This document shows positions 7,947 through 17,441 of a DNA stretch of 55,050 nucleotides, in pieces. Position 1 is the first letter of the stretch. Every line of letters begins with the position of its first letter. The translations under genes and the position numbers were made by a program. This stretch comes from Bifidobacterium minimum (lineage in GTDB: Bacteria; Actinomycetota; Actinomycetes; Actinomycetales; Bifidobacteriaceae), in the NCBI RefSeq assembly GCF_000741645.1, contig NZ_JGZD01000010.1, positions 12 to 55,061 of the forward strand, written 5' to 3'. The notes under the pieces are model-generated. The model was not told where the DNA came from. It was given only the letters and a program-made list of their open reading frames with translations, and searched no databases.

Positions 7947-8063
7947 GGTCGGCATGGACACGGTCGGCATGGACACGGTCGGCATGGACACGGTCGGCAT
8001 GGACACGGTCGGCATGGACACGGTCGGCATGGACACGGTCGGCATGGACACGGTCGGCATGGA
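7947..8063. repeat. 15-bp tandem repeat array, 7.8 copies
   Basis: The unit GGTCGGCATGGACAC is repeated seven times without a mismatch from 7947 to 8051, followed by a 12-base partial copy that merges into the next hairpin. The unit length is a multiple of three, so the array is open in several frames, but there is no ribosome-binding site or flanking coding signal. Perfect identity suggests recent expansion and probable copy-number variation between strains. Confidence 0.95.
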
Positions 8064-8100
8064 GGAAGGCCCGGAACCGAAGTCCCGGGCCTTCCTCCAT
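8059..8100. terminator. Strong hairpin between the 15-bp array and tig
   Basis: A 16-bp perfect stem (arms 8059-8074 and 8085-8100, core GGAGGAAGGCCCGG) has a 10-base loop. It lies 123 bases past the tig stop on the minus strand. There is no clear U-run, so termination is plausible but not certain. Confidence 0.6.
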
Positions 8101-8126
8101 TTCAGTAGTGGGACGTGCCCACGGTG

Positions 8127-8202
8127 ACCGCACGATCACACCGCACGATCACACCGCACGATCACTGCACAGTCATACCGCACAGCCACACTGCACGGTC
8201 AC
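8127..8202. repeat. 13-bp degenerate tandem repeats downstream of tig
   Basis: ACCGCACGATCAC occurs three times exactly (8127-8165). A degenerate stretch follows and then two variant copies, ACCGCACAGCCAC and ACTGCACGGTCAC, ending at 8202. The array sits between the tig stop and the hairpin, so it is probably transcribed as part of the tig 3' untranslated region. Confidence 0.85.
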
Positions 8203-8222
8203 TGCGATCATCGTCACGACGG

Positions 8223-9626
8223 CTACTCGGCATCCTTCTCGGCGGCGTCATCCGTCACCGGGGCGTCATCCTGAGCGGACAGCTCATCGGCCACCTGCGC
8301 GGCCGCCGATGCGGCCTCCACGCTTTCGGATTCCTCCTCCTCGGCGGCATCTCCGAGGAACGCGGAGAGGTCCAGAGCCTCCCCCCCGGAGGTGAAGGAG
8401 ACGGCGCGCATTCCGGCGAGCAGCCCCTTCGAACGTCCGACCTCCTGAACGGCCGATCCAAGCTGGCCGTTGCGGACGATCGCGTTGATGAACTGGCTGG
8501 GATCCATGCCGTACTGCTGGGCGATGGACGCGAGGAAGTTCGTGACCTCGGCCTGGCTGACGGTGATCTCCATCTTCTCGGCGAGCGCGTCGAGGACCAT
8601 CTGGTCGCGCAGCTCCTTGTCGGCGGATTCCTCCGCCTCCTTCTTCTGCTCGTCCGTGGCCTTCTCAGGATCAGGAGTCACGCCCTTGAGATGCTCGTCG
8701 ACCGCGTTCTTGCGCGCGCCCTTGGGAACCGGGATCTCCTGTCCCTCCTCGAGCTTGGCGATGAAGGCGTCGCGTGCGTCGGTCGCCTGACGGCCCTCGG
8801 CGTCACGCGCCGCGGCCTTGCGAATATCGGCCTTGAGCTCCTCGAGCGTGTCGAATTCGGAGGCCTCCTGCGCGAAGTCGTCGTCAAGCTCGGGAAGCTC
8901 CTCGGTTTTGACGGAGTTGACCTTGACCGCGATCTGTGCCTTCTGCCCCTCGTGGTCGCCGGCCTCAAGAGTGCCCTCGAAGGTCGTCTCCTCGCCTGCG
9001 GACAGTCCGTCCAGAGCCTCGTCAAGACCGTCAAGCATGGTGCCGGAGCCCAGCTGATAGCTGACGCCCTCCTGGGAATCGGCCGTTTCGCCGTCAACGG
9101 TGGCGGTGAGGTCGATGTTGGCGAAATCGCCCTTCTCGATGGGACGGTCGACGCCGACAAGTGTCCCGAAGCGCTGACGAAGGGCCTCGAGACGACGGTT
9201 GATGTCCTCATCCGTGATCTCGGCCTTCGGCACATCGATCGCCATACCCGAAAGATCCGGGATCTCGATGTCGGGCCGACGCTCGACGGTGGCCACGAAC
9301 TTGAGCTTGGTCTCGCTCGCCGCGGCCTCGGGAACCTCCTGAACATCCAGTTCGGGCTCGCCCATGGGACGGACCTTCTTGGTCTCCAGCGCCTTGGAAT
9401 ACAGCTCCGGCACGGCCTTGTTCACGGCCTCTCCCGCGACGGTGGCGAAGCCCAGACGCTGGTCGACGATCTTGCCGGGCACGTGGCCCTTGCGGAAACC
9501 GGGGACGGTGATCTGGGACGCGATGTCCTTTCGGGCCTGATCCAGATAGGGATCGAACTCCTCGGGGTCGACCGTGACGGTAAGCCTCACCTTGGTGGGC
9601 TCAAGATTCCTGACGCTGATTTTCAC
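8223..9626 (-). CDS. tig: Trigger factor, ribosome-associated chaperone and prolyl isomerase
   Basis: This 467-residue protein binds ribosomal protein L23 at the exit tunnel and assists nascent chain folding. The ribosome-binding signature GFRKGHVPGKIV is at residues 43-54. The FKBP-type PPIase domain follows at roughly 160-245 (KGDFANIDLTATVDGE, GLDEALDGLSAGE), and the helical C-terminal arms lie after 260. The tail from about 430 is very acidic and low-complexity, a common actinobacterial extension. The start is GTG 9626 with AGGAG 8 bases upstream. The gene is followed by tandem repeats and a hairpin. Confidence 0.96.
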   Translation of the reverse strand: MKISVRNLEPTKVRLTVTVDPEEFDPYLDQARKDIASQITVPGFRKGHVPGKIVDQRLGFATVAGEAVNKAVPELYSKALETKKVRPMGEPELDVQEVPEAAASETKLKFVATVERRPDIEIPDLSGMAIDVPKAEITDEDINRRLEALRQRFGTLVGVDRPIEKGDFANIDLTATVDGETADSQEGVSYQLGSGTMLDGLDEALDGLSAGEETTFEGTLEAGDHEGQKAQIAVKVNSVKTEELPELDDDFAQEASEFDTLEELKADIRKAAARDAEGRQATDARDAFIAKLEEGQEIPVPKGARKNAVDEHLKGVTPDPEKATDEQKKEAEESADKELRDQMVLDALAEKMEITVSQAEVTNFLASIAQQYGMDPSQFINAIVRNGQLGSAVQEVGRSKGLLAGMRAVSFTSGGEALDLSAFLGDAAEEEESESVEAASAAAQVADELSAQDDAPVTDDAAEKDAE

Positions 9627-9678
9627 TCTGGCGCTCCTGAAGACTGATTAATATGCTGACTCTGCCCTAAGGCAACCG

Positions 9679-10968
9679 TTACATGATAGCGCGTCGCACG
9701 GACTCGCCGACAAGGGCCACCTGCCAAGGGCGCGCCCCCTCCCGCGAGAGGAACTCCTCGACGGCTCCGTCGTCCTCCGCCATCGGCTCGTCCGACCAGC
9801 AGAGGTTGCGGATGATCTGCGGCTTGATGATGACCTCGCCGGGCGTGCGCGTGTCACGCGCGATGCGGGAGACGCTCTCGCGCGCCCGCGTGAGCCTTTC
9901 CAGACGTCGTGGATGCCGCTCCCACATCCTCATCGATCTGGGGGCGTTGACCGACTCCGTCTCCGTGGATGCCGGAGCCGACGGCCACTCGCTTTCGGGC
10001 AGCGCGAGGGCCTTGTCGATGGCATTGCGCCACACGCTGGGACGCACCTGACGCTGGATCGGGGCGTAACGCGCGAACATGCGCTCCCTCTCATCGCCGG
10101 TGTGTATCCTCACCCGCTCGTTCAACGATCGTATGGCGCGGAACTCCTTCCCGTTGTGGGGCTTGCGCCGCGCCGCCTCGATGATGGCGTGATCGGGGAG
10201 CAGCAGAGACGGCGCTATGTCATGCTCGCGGGCGAGCTCGTCACGGGCCTCCCACAGGGATCTGGCCACGGCCTGACCCTGTCTGTCGCGCCCCAGGGCC
10301 GTGAAGCCCGAGATATGCATCCATGGCACCTTATGCGAGGGCGCGGGCGACAGCGATGATCTCAGAACGTGATCGAACTCCTGACGGGCCCACTCATCCT
10401 TGCCCTGCGATCTGAGCTCGGCGCCCAGAACGCCTTCCAGATCGGCGAGCAGCTCCACATCCAGCGCCGCGTAGTTGCGCCAGTCACGAGGGATGGGACG
10501 ATACGACCAATCGGCGGCCGAATGCTCCTTGGCCAGGATGATCCCCAGAAAGCGTTCGGTCACCGACGACAGGCCGAAGCGTTTGACGCCAAGAAGCCGG
10601 GCGGCGACCTCGGTGTCGAACAGGCTTCCCGGCACAAGTCCCAGATCCGCGAAACCGGGTATGTCCTGCTTGGCGTCATGAAGTATCCACTCGACGTCCC
10701 CGACGGCATCGGAGAAGTCCTTCCACCTGACGTTCGCGTCACCGAGCGCGATCGGGTCAAGCAGAATGATGCCGGCGCCCTCGCGTTTGAACTGGACCAG
10801 CCAGTCCTCATGCCCATAGCGAAAGCCCGAGGCCCTCTCGGCGTCGACGGCCAGCGGTCCGGAGCCGCCGGCCAACCGCTCGCAGGCGTCCTCGTAGGCG
10901 GCTATGTCGTCGATGACGTCGGGGACCCCTTCGCGCGGCTCCCGCAGCAACCGTGGCTCGACGTCCAT
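9679..10968 (-). CDS. rnd: RNase D-like 3'-5' exonuclease with HRDC region
   Basis: This protein of about 429 residues has a DEDD-type exonuclease domain: LAVDAERASGF (Exo I, DxE), LHDAKQDIPGF (Exo II) and NYAALDVELL (Exo III, YxxxD). It continues with an HRDC-like helical region (LWEARDELAREHDIAPSLLLPD). The family trims stable RNA 3' ends, including tRNA precursors. ATG 10968 is preferred because GGGGAG lies 5 bases before it. An upstream in-frame ATG at 11004 would add 12 residues but has only a weak ribosome-binding site. It is separated from tig by about 50 bases, in which no terminator is obvious. Confidence 0.88.
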   Translation of the reverse strand: MDVEPRLLREPREGVPDVIDDIAAYEDACERLAGGSGPLAVDAERASGFRYGHEDWLVQFKREGAGIILLDPIALGDANVRWKDFSDAVGDVEWILHDAKQDIPGFADLGLVPGSLFDTEVAARLLGVKRFGLSSVTERFLGIILAKEHSAADWSYRPIPRDWRNYAALDVELLADLEGVLGAELRSQGKDEWARQEFDHVLRSSLSPAPSHKVPWMHISGFTALGRDRQGQAVARSLWEARDELAREHDIAPSLLLPDHAIIEAARRKPHNGKEFRAIRSLNERVRIHTGDERERMFARYAPIQRQVRPSVWRNAIDKALALPESEWPSAPASTETESVNAPRSMRMWERHPRRLERLTRARESVSRIARDTRTPGEVIIKPQIIRNLCWSDEPMAEDDGAVEEFLSREGARPWQVALVGESVRRAIM

Positions 10969-11037
10969 CGAGGCTCCCCGCGTCCGTGATCGCAACTGTG
11001 ACATGTCTTCTAGGCTAAGGCCGGCCTCGACGTATGG

Positions 11038-11913
11038 TCAGTAGACGACAAGCCCGTGGTCGCGGAATTGGGCCGCCACACGCTCTCGAAGCTCCTTGGA
11101 CGGCCCCTTGCAGTCCTCCAGCGGATACGGTATCCGCAGCTGGTGCCATTTCGGGCGGCCCAGCTGGTGGAACCCGAGGACGTCGACGTGCTCGACGGCT
11201 CCATCGAATTCCTCGCAGATGCGCGCGACGCGTTCGACGTTCTCCACGGAATCCGTCAGCCCCGGAACAAGCACGAAACGGACCCATATCTTCTTGCCGC
11301 GGGCGGCAAGCCTTTTCCCGAAGGTTATCGTCGGAGCCAGCGTGCCCCCCGTGACCTTCCGGTAGGTCTCCTCGTCCCCGGATTTGACGTCCAGAAGGCA
11401 CAGATCGATGTCGTCGATCATCTCATCCGTGTAGTTCTGATTGAGGAAGCCGGAGGTGTCCAGACACGTGTGGACGCCCATCTCCTTGGCGGCCCTGAAG
11501 ACGCGCGACACGAAGGCCGGCTGCATCATGGACTCGCCGCCGGAGAACGTGATCCCACCGCCCGTTGAGGCGAAGAGATCCTTGTAGCGTTCGACCTTCG
11601 CGACCATAGCGTCCAGATAGACCGGGCTGCCGTCGCGCATCCTCCAGGTGTCGGGGTTCTGACAGTACTGGCACCGCAGCGGGCATCCGCTCATGAACAC
11701 CGTCATCCTCGTCCCCGGACCGTCGACGGAGGTGTTGATGTCCCATGAATGGACGAAACCGATGTCTCCGGTGCGCAGGGCGTCGAGCCTGTCGCGGCGG
11801 TCCATGCCCACGGGGGACTCGAATCCCGACAATCCGCCCATCAGCGTGCGACTTCCCAGCTGCTGGGAATCGCGCAGCATATGTGGTGTGGTGGTTCTGA
11901 ACACTGCCGCCAT
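11038..11913 (-). CDS. pflA: Pyruvate formate-lyase activating enzyme
   Basis: This 291-residue radical SAM enzyme installs the glycyl radical on PflB using S-adenosylmethionine and reduced electron donor. The [4Fe-4S] motif is CPLRCQYCQNPDTW (CxxxCxxC, near residue 80), followed by GGITFSGGESMMQP, the glycine-rich SAM-binding region. The N-terminus has about 45 residues before the core domain (GFVHSWDINTSVDGPGTR), longer than the E. coli enzyme. ATG 11913 has GGGAGG 5 bases upstream. It lies 131 bases downstream of pflB on the same strand, so the enzyme and its activator are encoded together. Confidence 0.96.
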   Translation of the reverse strand: MAAVFRTTTPHMLRDSQQLGSRTLMGGLSGFESPVGMDRRDRLDALRTGDIGFVHSWDINTSVDGPGTRMTVFMSGCPLRCQYCQNPDTWRMRDGSPVYLDAMVAKVERYKDLFASTGGGITFSGGESMMQPAFVSRVFRAAKEMGVHTCLDTSGFLNQNYTDEMIDDIDLCLLDVKSGDEETYRKVTGGTLAPTITFGKRLAARGKKIWVRFVLVPGLTDSVENVERVARICEEFDGAVEHVDVLGFHQLGRPKWHQLRIPYPLEDCKGPSKELRERVAAQFRDHGLVVY

Positions 11914-12044
11914 GTGGACCTCCCGATCATGGACTTGTGCGCGTCGGCAATGCGTGTGACGATCGCGCCTGCAACGGTCTGCGAGCCAGTGCGGCCGCCA
12001 CCGGATGTTCCGATGACGGCCGCGCTGAAGGGCTTATGCCGTCG

Positions 12045-14426
12045 TCAGTTGGTGACGGCTCCCTGATGGAACGTGCGGGAAATGACGTCCAGCTGCTGCT
12101 CACGGGTCAGCTTGACGAAGTTCACCGCGTATCCCGAAACCCTCACCGTCAGGTGCGGATACTTCTCGGGATGGTCCACCGCGTCTTCCAGCTGCTCCTT
12201 GCGGAGCACGTTGATGTTGGCGTGGTAGAGGCCATGGCCATTGCCCGCGTCGAGGATGCCGACGAGGTTGTTGATGCGCTCGTCCTCATCGCGGCCCAGC
12301 CCATCGGGCGTGATGGTGTTGGTCAGCGAGATGCCGTCCAACGCGTCGTTGTAGTCGATCTTGCCGACGGAGAACATCGAGGGGAGCATCCCATGGGAGT
12401 CCATTCCGTTCTCCGGGTTCGCGCCCGGAGCATACGGGGTGCCCTTCTTGTGCCCGCTGGGGAAGGACCCGGTGTTCTTGCCGTACTCGACGTTCGAGGT
12501 GATGGTGAGGATCGACTGGGTCGGGACGGCCCCCCGGTAGACCGGAAGCCTCTTGACCTGTCCCATGACGGTGCTGACGACCCACTTGGCCAGATCGTCG
12601 GCGCGGTCGTCGTCGTTGCCGTACACCGGGAACTCGCCCTCGGTGCGGTATCCGACGATGAGGTTGTCATCGGCTCCCTCGACGTACTCGTTCTCATGGC
12701 CGGGCATCGTCTTGGCGTCCTTGTTGCAGATCGGGTACACCTTGGCGTACTTGAGAGCGGCCAGGGAGTCCGCGGCGATGGAGAGTCCGGACATTCCGCA
12801 ACCCAGAGTGCGGTAGACCTCCTTGTCGTGCAGAGCCATCTCGATCGACTCGTACGCGTACTTGTCATGCATGTAATGGATGATGTTCAGCGCCTCGACG
12901 TAGGTCTCGGACAGCCATTCAAGGGCCTTCTCGTAGTTGGTCTTGACCTTCTCGTAGTCCAGGGTCCCATCGGCCTCGGGGGCGACGGGATCGATGACGC
13001 CGGGATCGATGACCTGCATGCCGGTCATCTCGTCACGACCGCCGTTGATCGCGTAGAGCAGCGCCTTGGCGGAGTTGACGCGAGCCGCGAAGAACTGCAT
13101 CTGCTTGCCGACGCGCATGGGCGAGACGCAGCACGCGATGGCGGCGTCGTCGCCCCAGTGGGCGCGGATGTCCTTGTCGGACTCGTACTGGATCGCCGAC
13201 GTGTCGATCGAGATGCGCGCGCAGAAGCGCTTGTATCCCTCGGGAAGCTTCGGATCCCAGAAGATGGTGATGTTCGGCTCGGGTCCCGGTCCCAGATGCT
13301 CAAGGGTGAGGGTGTTGAGCAGGCGGAAGGACGTCTTGGTGACCATCGAGCGTCCATCGTCGCCGAAGCCCGCGTCCGACCAGGTCGCCCAGTAGGGGTC
13401 GCCGGAGAAGATGTTGTCGTAGTCCTTGGTGCGAAGGAACCGGACGATGCGCAGCTTCATGACGATGTTGTCGATGATCTCCTGCGCGTCCGTCTCGTCG
13501 ATCAGACCGCTTTTGAGGTCACGCTCGAAATAGCAGTCGAAGAACGCCGACAGACGACCGATTGACATGGCCGCGCCGTCCTGGCTCTTGACCGAGGCGA
13601 GATAGCCCATGTACGTCCACTGCACGGCCTCCTGAGCGGTGCGCGCCGGACGGGACAGGTCGAGACCATACTCCTTGCCCAGGGTGATGAGCTGCTTGAG
13701 CGCCTTGATCTGCTCGTCATGCTCCTCACGGAAGCGGATCCAGTGCTCGATTTCGGGCTCGGTGAAATCGTTGCGGTACGGGACGGAGTCCTTGTCGCGC
13801 TTCTTGATGGCGATAAGAGTGTTGACTCCGTACAGCGCCACGCGGCGATAGTCGCCGATGATGCGGCCGCGGCCGTATGCATCGGGAAGGCCGGTCAGAA
13901 TCTTGTTGTGGCGAGCGACCTTGATGCGCTTGGTGTAGACGCCGAACACGCCGTCGTTGTGCGTTTTGCGGTACTTGGTGAAGATCTTCTTGATCTCGGG
14001 GTCAGGCTGCTTGCCCGCCTCGATGATCGCCTGCTCGACCATGCGCCAGCCGCCGTTGGGCATCATCGCGCGCTTGCACGGCACGTCGGTCTGCAGTCCG
14101 ACGATGACGTTGTCGACCTCGGGGCTATCGATGTATCCCGCGGGGAACGCGTCGATCCCGGCGGGGGTGTGGGTGTCCACATCATACACGCGCTGTTTGC
14201 GCTCCACGGCCAGATAGTTGTCATCCAGATACTTCCACAGATGCTTCGTCTTCTCCGTGGCACCGGCCAGGAAGGACTCATCGCCGTCATAGGGCGTGTA
14301 ATTCTTCTGGATGAAGTCACGAACATCGATGTCTTTTTGCCAATGGCCTTCGGAGAAACCCTTCCAGGCCTGGGCCTGCAGTTCCTCTGTGGTGGGGGCG
14401 GCTACGTCAGCAGCGGTCATAATCAC
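12045..14426 (-). CDS. pflB: Formate C-acetyltransferase (pyruvate formate-lyase)
   Basis: This 793-residue glycyl-radical enzyme converts pyruvate and CoA to acetyl-CoA and formate under anaerobic conditions. The catalytic Cys-Cys pair is in AIACCVSPM near residue 430, and the radical-bearing glycine is in the C-terminal RVSGYAVNF motif near residue 763. Length and both motifs match the canonical enzyme rather than other glycyl-radical lyases. In bifidobacteria this branch supplies extra ATP and formate alongside the phosphoketolase pathway. The start MIMTAADV at 14426 may instead be the second Met two codons on. The gene is preceded by about 100 bases of noncoding sequence that should hold its promoter. 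Confidence 0.97.
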   Translation of the reverse strand: MIMTAADVAAPTTEELQAQAWKGFSEGHWQKDIDVRDFIQKNYTPYDGDESFLAGATEKTKHLWKYLDDNYLAVERKQRVYDVDTHTPAGIDAFPAGYIDSPEVDNVIVGLQTDVPCKRAMMPNGGWRMVEQAIIEAGKQPDPEIKKIFTKYRKTHNDGVFGVYTKRIKVARHNKILTGLPDAYGRGRIIGDYRRVALYGVNTLIAIKKRDKDSVPYRNDFTEPEIEHWIRFREEHDEQIKALKQLITLGKEYGLDLSRPARTAQEAVQWTYMGYLASVKSQDGAAMSIGRLSAFFDCYFERDLKSGLIDETDAQEIIDNIVMKLRIVRFLRTKDYDNIFSGDPYWATWSDAGFGDDGRSMVTKTSFRLLNTLTLEHLGPGPEPNITIFWDPKLPEGYKRFCARISIDTSAIQYESDKDIRAHWGDDAAIACCVSPMRVGKQMQFFAARVNSAKALLYAINGGRDEMTGMQVIDPGVIDPVAPEADGTLDYEKVKTNYEKALEWLSETYVEALNIIHYMHDKYAYESIEMALHDKEVYRTLGCGMSGLSIAADSLAALKYAKVYPICNKDAKTMPGHENEYVEGADDNLIVGYRTEGEFPVYGNDDDRADDLAKWVVSTVMGQVKRLPVYRGAVPTQSILTITSNVEYGKNTGSFPSGHKKGTPYAPGANPENGMDSHGMLPSMFSVGKIDYNDALDGISLTNTITPDGLGRDEDERINNLVGILDAGNGHGLYHANINVLRKEQLEDAVDHPEKYPHLTVRVSGYAVNFVKLTREQQLDVISRTFHQGAVTN

Positions 14427-14525
14427 TCCTTGCGTACACGGCGACGCTTCCTTACGCCGTCATGCCACCAAGTCTAGCCAACGTATATGGAAGCGAGCCC
14501 GTTATGCAACGTGATATACGTCACA

Positions 14526-14729
14526 CTACCTCCCATGACCGCCCGCACCCCAGTCCTTCCACTGGGCATCCTGCTGATCCCAGGTGAGATTGCGCTCTCG
14601 GACTATTTTCCAAGCGTCCAGAGCCTCCTCCCGGGAGGCATAGGGTCCCATACGGTGGGACGCGGGCGACAACGGCCCCCGCTCAGGCTGCTCGGTGACC
14701 GTATTGAAATACCATCGCGTGTCGCTCAT
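14526..14729 (-). CDS. Small SPOR-like protein
   Basis: This 67-residue acidic protein begins MSDTRWYFNTVTEQPERG and continues GPYASREEALDAW and RERNLTWD. The pattern W-Y/F-NTVT-xxxExGP, GPYxxREEA and RxRNxxWD is that of a small actinobacterial protein usually labelled SPOR domain-containing. I know of no established function. ATG 14729 is chosen because GGAG lies 5 bases upstream and family similarity begins there; the open frame extends further upstream only through repetitive, noncoding-looking sequence. It lies between nadE and pflB. Confidence 0.75.
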   Translation of the reverse strand: MSDTRWYFNTVTEQPERGPLSPASHRMGPYASREEALDAWKIVRERNLTWDQQDAQWKDWGAGGHGR

Positions 14730-14749
14730 GACATCTCCGCCTTCCGCTC

Positions 14750-14880
14750 GTTCACGCCCACAACCTCGTTCACGTCGACAACCACGTTCACGTCGACAGC
14801 CACTGGGATCGGACGCCCCTTTGTCGTTCTCATAGGCCCGTCGTTCTCCTCGGCCCGTCATTCTCCTCGGCCCGTCATTC
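14750..14880. repeat. Degenerate short repeats between the SPOR-like gene and nadE
   Basis: Two families of imperfect repeats fill this gap. CACGTTCACGTCGACAAC-like units occur about three times between 14757 and 14803. The unit CCCGTCATTCTCCTCGG occurs about three times with small changes between 14838 and 14880. No promoter or terminator is obvious. Confidence 0.7.
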
Positions 14881-16572
14881 CCGGAACGAGCTGGTGATGG
14901 GAAGGCGCCGGTCCCGTCCGAACGCCAGCGCCGTGACCTTCGGTCCCACGGGGTACTGCCGACGCTTCCATTCGGCCCTGTCAACCAGACGCATCACGGT
15001 ATCGACCGTGGCGTCGTCGAATCCGTCGGCGAGAAGATCCTCGCGCCCATGGGCATGCTCGATGTAGGCCGCAAGGACCTTGTCCAGCACGGCATAGTCG
15101 GGCAGCGAATCCGAATCCTTCTGACCCGGGCGCAGCTCGGCGCTGGGCTCCTTGACGATCGAGCTCTCGGGAATGATGCGGCCAGAAGGATCCACCGGTC
15201 GCGGCGACGCCCCATCGAACCCCACCACGCGGATGCCGCCGGGACCCACTCCCCGGGACGCGGCCTTGTTGCGCCAACGGGAGAGCTCCCACACCCGGGT
15301 TTTGAGAAGGTCCTTGATGGGCGCGTAGCCGCCCACCGCATCCCCGTAGATGGTCGAATACCCGCACGCCAGTTCCGACTTGTTGCCCGTGGCAAGCGCG
15401 AGAAGACCCCGTGCGTTCGAATAGGCCATTACGATCACCCCGCGGACGCGCGCCTGGAGGTTCTCCGCGGCGACCCCCTCAAGATGCAGCTGCCTCTGGT
15501 ACGCCTCGACCAGCGGCTCTATCGGCTGCACGTCCAGCGACGCCCCAAGGAGGTCCGCCAGAACGGCGGCATCGCCACGGGACCCGTCCGACGAGTATCT
15601 GCTGGGCATCGATATCCCCTGCACGTTCTCGCCGCCGCACGCGTCGGCGGCCATCGCCGCGACCAGGGCCGAGTCGATCCCGCCCGACAGGCCCAGACAC
15701 ACCCCATGGAAACGGTTCTTGCGCATATAGTCGCGCAGACCCAGAACGCAGGCGGTGTAGACCTCCTCGTCGGGGTCTAGACCGGCGTCGACGCGGTCGC
15801 CCGCCACGACGCCCGCCACCGGATCGACCGTGACGTAGGAAAGATCCTCGACGAACATCGGCGAGCGCTGCACCACCGTCCCCGCCGCATCGATGACGAA
15901 GCTCGCGCCGTCGAAGACCAGATCGTCCTGTCCCCCGACCTGATTGACGTATATGACGGGAGCCCCCACCTCGGCTCCGCGCCGACGCGCGATGTCAAGA
16001 CGGGTGTGCGTCTTTCCCTCCTCGTAGGGGGATCCGTTGATGGTGACGAGAAGATCGACGCCCTTCTCGGCCAGTTCGGAGACCGGGCCGCCATCCTGCC
16101 AGATGTCCTCGCAGATGGCCACGCCGATCCTGACGCCATCGACGTCAAGAACCAGACACCGATCGCCGGACGAGAATATCCGGAACTCGTCGAACACGCC
16201 GTAATTGGGAAGAAAATGCTTGTCATAGCCCGCCCAGACGATTCCGCGGTGAAGCACCACCAGACGGTTGCGCGGCTTGTCATTGGCGTGGTCCGTTCCC
16301 ACGGTACCGACGATGACGTAGAGGTCGCCCAGTCCCCCATCCTCCAAGGCCGCGGCCAGCTCGTTGGCCTTGTCCCACGCCGCGCGGCGGAAGGTGGACC
16401 GGAAGGCCAGATCCTCGATCGGATATCCCGTCAGCGTCATCTCGGGGAACACGACGATCCGCGCGTCGTTCACCCGCGCCCGGCGGCAGTAGTCAAGAAC
16501 CTTGTCGGCATTGCCCGACAGATCCCCCACGCAGGTGTCGATCTGGGCAAGCGCGCAACGAAGCTGAGTCAT
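14875..16572 (-). CDS. nadE: Glutamine-dependent NAD+ synthetase
   Basis: This 565-residue two-domain enzyme makes NAD+ from nicotinic acid adenine dinucleotide using ammonia released from glutamine. The N-terminal nitrilase-type amidase domain shows the Glu in VVFPEMTLTGYP, a Lys in YDKHFLPNYGVFDE and the nucleophilic Cys in VAICEDIWQD. The C-terminal synthetase domain has the PP-loop LGLSGGIDSAL near residue 290 and GNKSELACGYSTIYGD. Length is usual for this bacterial class. It is followed by metI after a 149-base gap upstream on the same strand. Confidence 0.96.
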   Translation of the reverse strand: MTQLRCALAQIDTCVGDLSGNADKVLDYCRRARVNDARIVVFPEMTLTGYPIEDLAFRSTFRRAAWDKANELAAALEDGGLGDLYVIVGTVGTDHANDKPRNRLVVLHRGIVWAGYDKHFLPNYGVFDEFRIFSSGDRCLVLDVDGVRIGVAICEDIWQDGGPVSELAEKGVDLLVTINGSPYEEGKTHTRLDIARRRGAEVGAPVIYVNQVGGQDDLVFDGASFVIDAAGTVVQRSPMFVEDLSYVTVDPVAGVVAGDRVDAGLDPDEEVYTACVLGLRDYMRKNRFHGVCLGLSGGIDSALVAAMAADACGGENVQGISMPSRYSSDGSRGDAAVLADLLGASLDVQPIEPLVEAYQRQLHLEGVAAENLQARVRGVIVMAYSNARGLLALATGNKSELACGYSTIYGDAVGGYAPIKDLLKTRVWELSRWRNKAASRGVGPGGIRVVGFDGASPRPVDPSGRIIPESSIVKEPSAELRPGQKDSDSLPDYAVLDKVLAAYIEHAHGREDLLADGFDDATVDTVMRLVDRAEWKRRQYPVGPKVTALAFGRDRRLPITSSFRE

Positions 16573-16721
16573 GGCCCCCAGTCTAGTTCCGGTGGGCTAA
16601 TTCCTGCCACCATGTTCCGGTCACCATGTTCCGAACGTCACGATCATCGCGGACGAGCGCCGGACGGACGGAGGGAAAAAAGCCGGGCGGGCGGGAGGAC
16701 ACCGCGTCGGATCGGACGACC

Positions 16722-17441
16722 CTACCGCTGACGCCTGAGCACGTGCTTCGCGAAGGCATTGGCGATCGCCTGCACCGCCTGCACGAGGACGATCATGATC
16801 ACCACGGCCGACCAGGTGACCGTCTGATCGAACTTCTGGTACCCGTAGGCGATGGCGAAGTTTCCCAGACCGCCACCGCCGATGTAGCCAGCCATCGCGG
16901 ACATGTCGAGCACTCCGATGAACAGGAAGGCGTAGGCGAGTATCAGCGGCCCCAGCGCCTCGGGTATCAGCACCGTGCGGATGATCGTCAGCGTCGACGC
17001 GCCCATCGACCGCGCCGCCTCGATGACCCCGGTGTCGACCGGAACGAGATTCTGCTCGACCAGCCGCGACGTGACCACCGTGCACATGACGGACATCGGG
17101 AATATGGCGGCCGCGGTGCCTATCGACGTTCCGACGACCTTGATGGTCAGGGGCTGCATGGCGGCGAGGAAGATGATGAACGGAATCGGTCGGATCACGT
17201 TCACCAGCACATCCAGGATGCGGTACACGATCGGATTCTCGAACAGGCTTCCCGGCCGCGTCCCGTACAGCACCACGCCGAGGACGAGACCGAGGAAGCC
17301 GCCGATCAGCAGCGTGACGAGGACCATCTCCAGCGTCTGCGCCACGGATTCGGCCAGCAGGGGCCGAAGAACCGTCCAATCGGATCTTCCGGCCACCGCC
17401 GTCGCACCCGTCCATGAATCAACGGAATCCACGAGCCTCAT
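16722..17441 (-). CDS. metI: Methionine ABC transporter permease MetI
   Basis: This 239-residue integral membrane permease has five or six predicted helices. The inner-membrane transport motif, IEAARSMGASTLTIIRTVLIPEA, lies around residues 135-160 and docks the ATPase. Residues 1-25 are extra relative to E. coli MetI. Its ATG overlaps the metN stop by 4 bases, giving tight translational coupling. It forms the membrane part of the D/L-methionine importer with MetN and MetQ. Confidence 0.94.
   Translation of the reverse strand: MRLVDSVDSWTGATAVAGRSDWTVLRPLLAESVAQTLEMVLVTLLIGGFLGLVLGVVLYGTRPGSLFENPIVYRILDVLVNVIRPIPFIIFLAAMQPLTIKVVGTSIGTAAAIFPMSVMCTVVTSRLVEQNLVPVDTGVIEAARSMGASTLTIIRTVLIPEALGPLILAYAFLFIGVLDMSAMAGYIGGGGLGNFAIAYGYQKFDQTVTWSAVVIMIVLVQAVQAIANAFAKHVLRRQR

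Noticed and set aside
7947..8063. Possible CRISPR array
   Set aside because: The 15-bp units are contiguous with no spacers and no cas genes are nearby; it is a simple tandem array.
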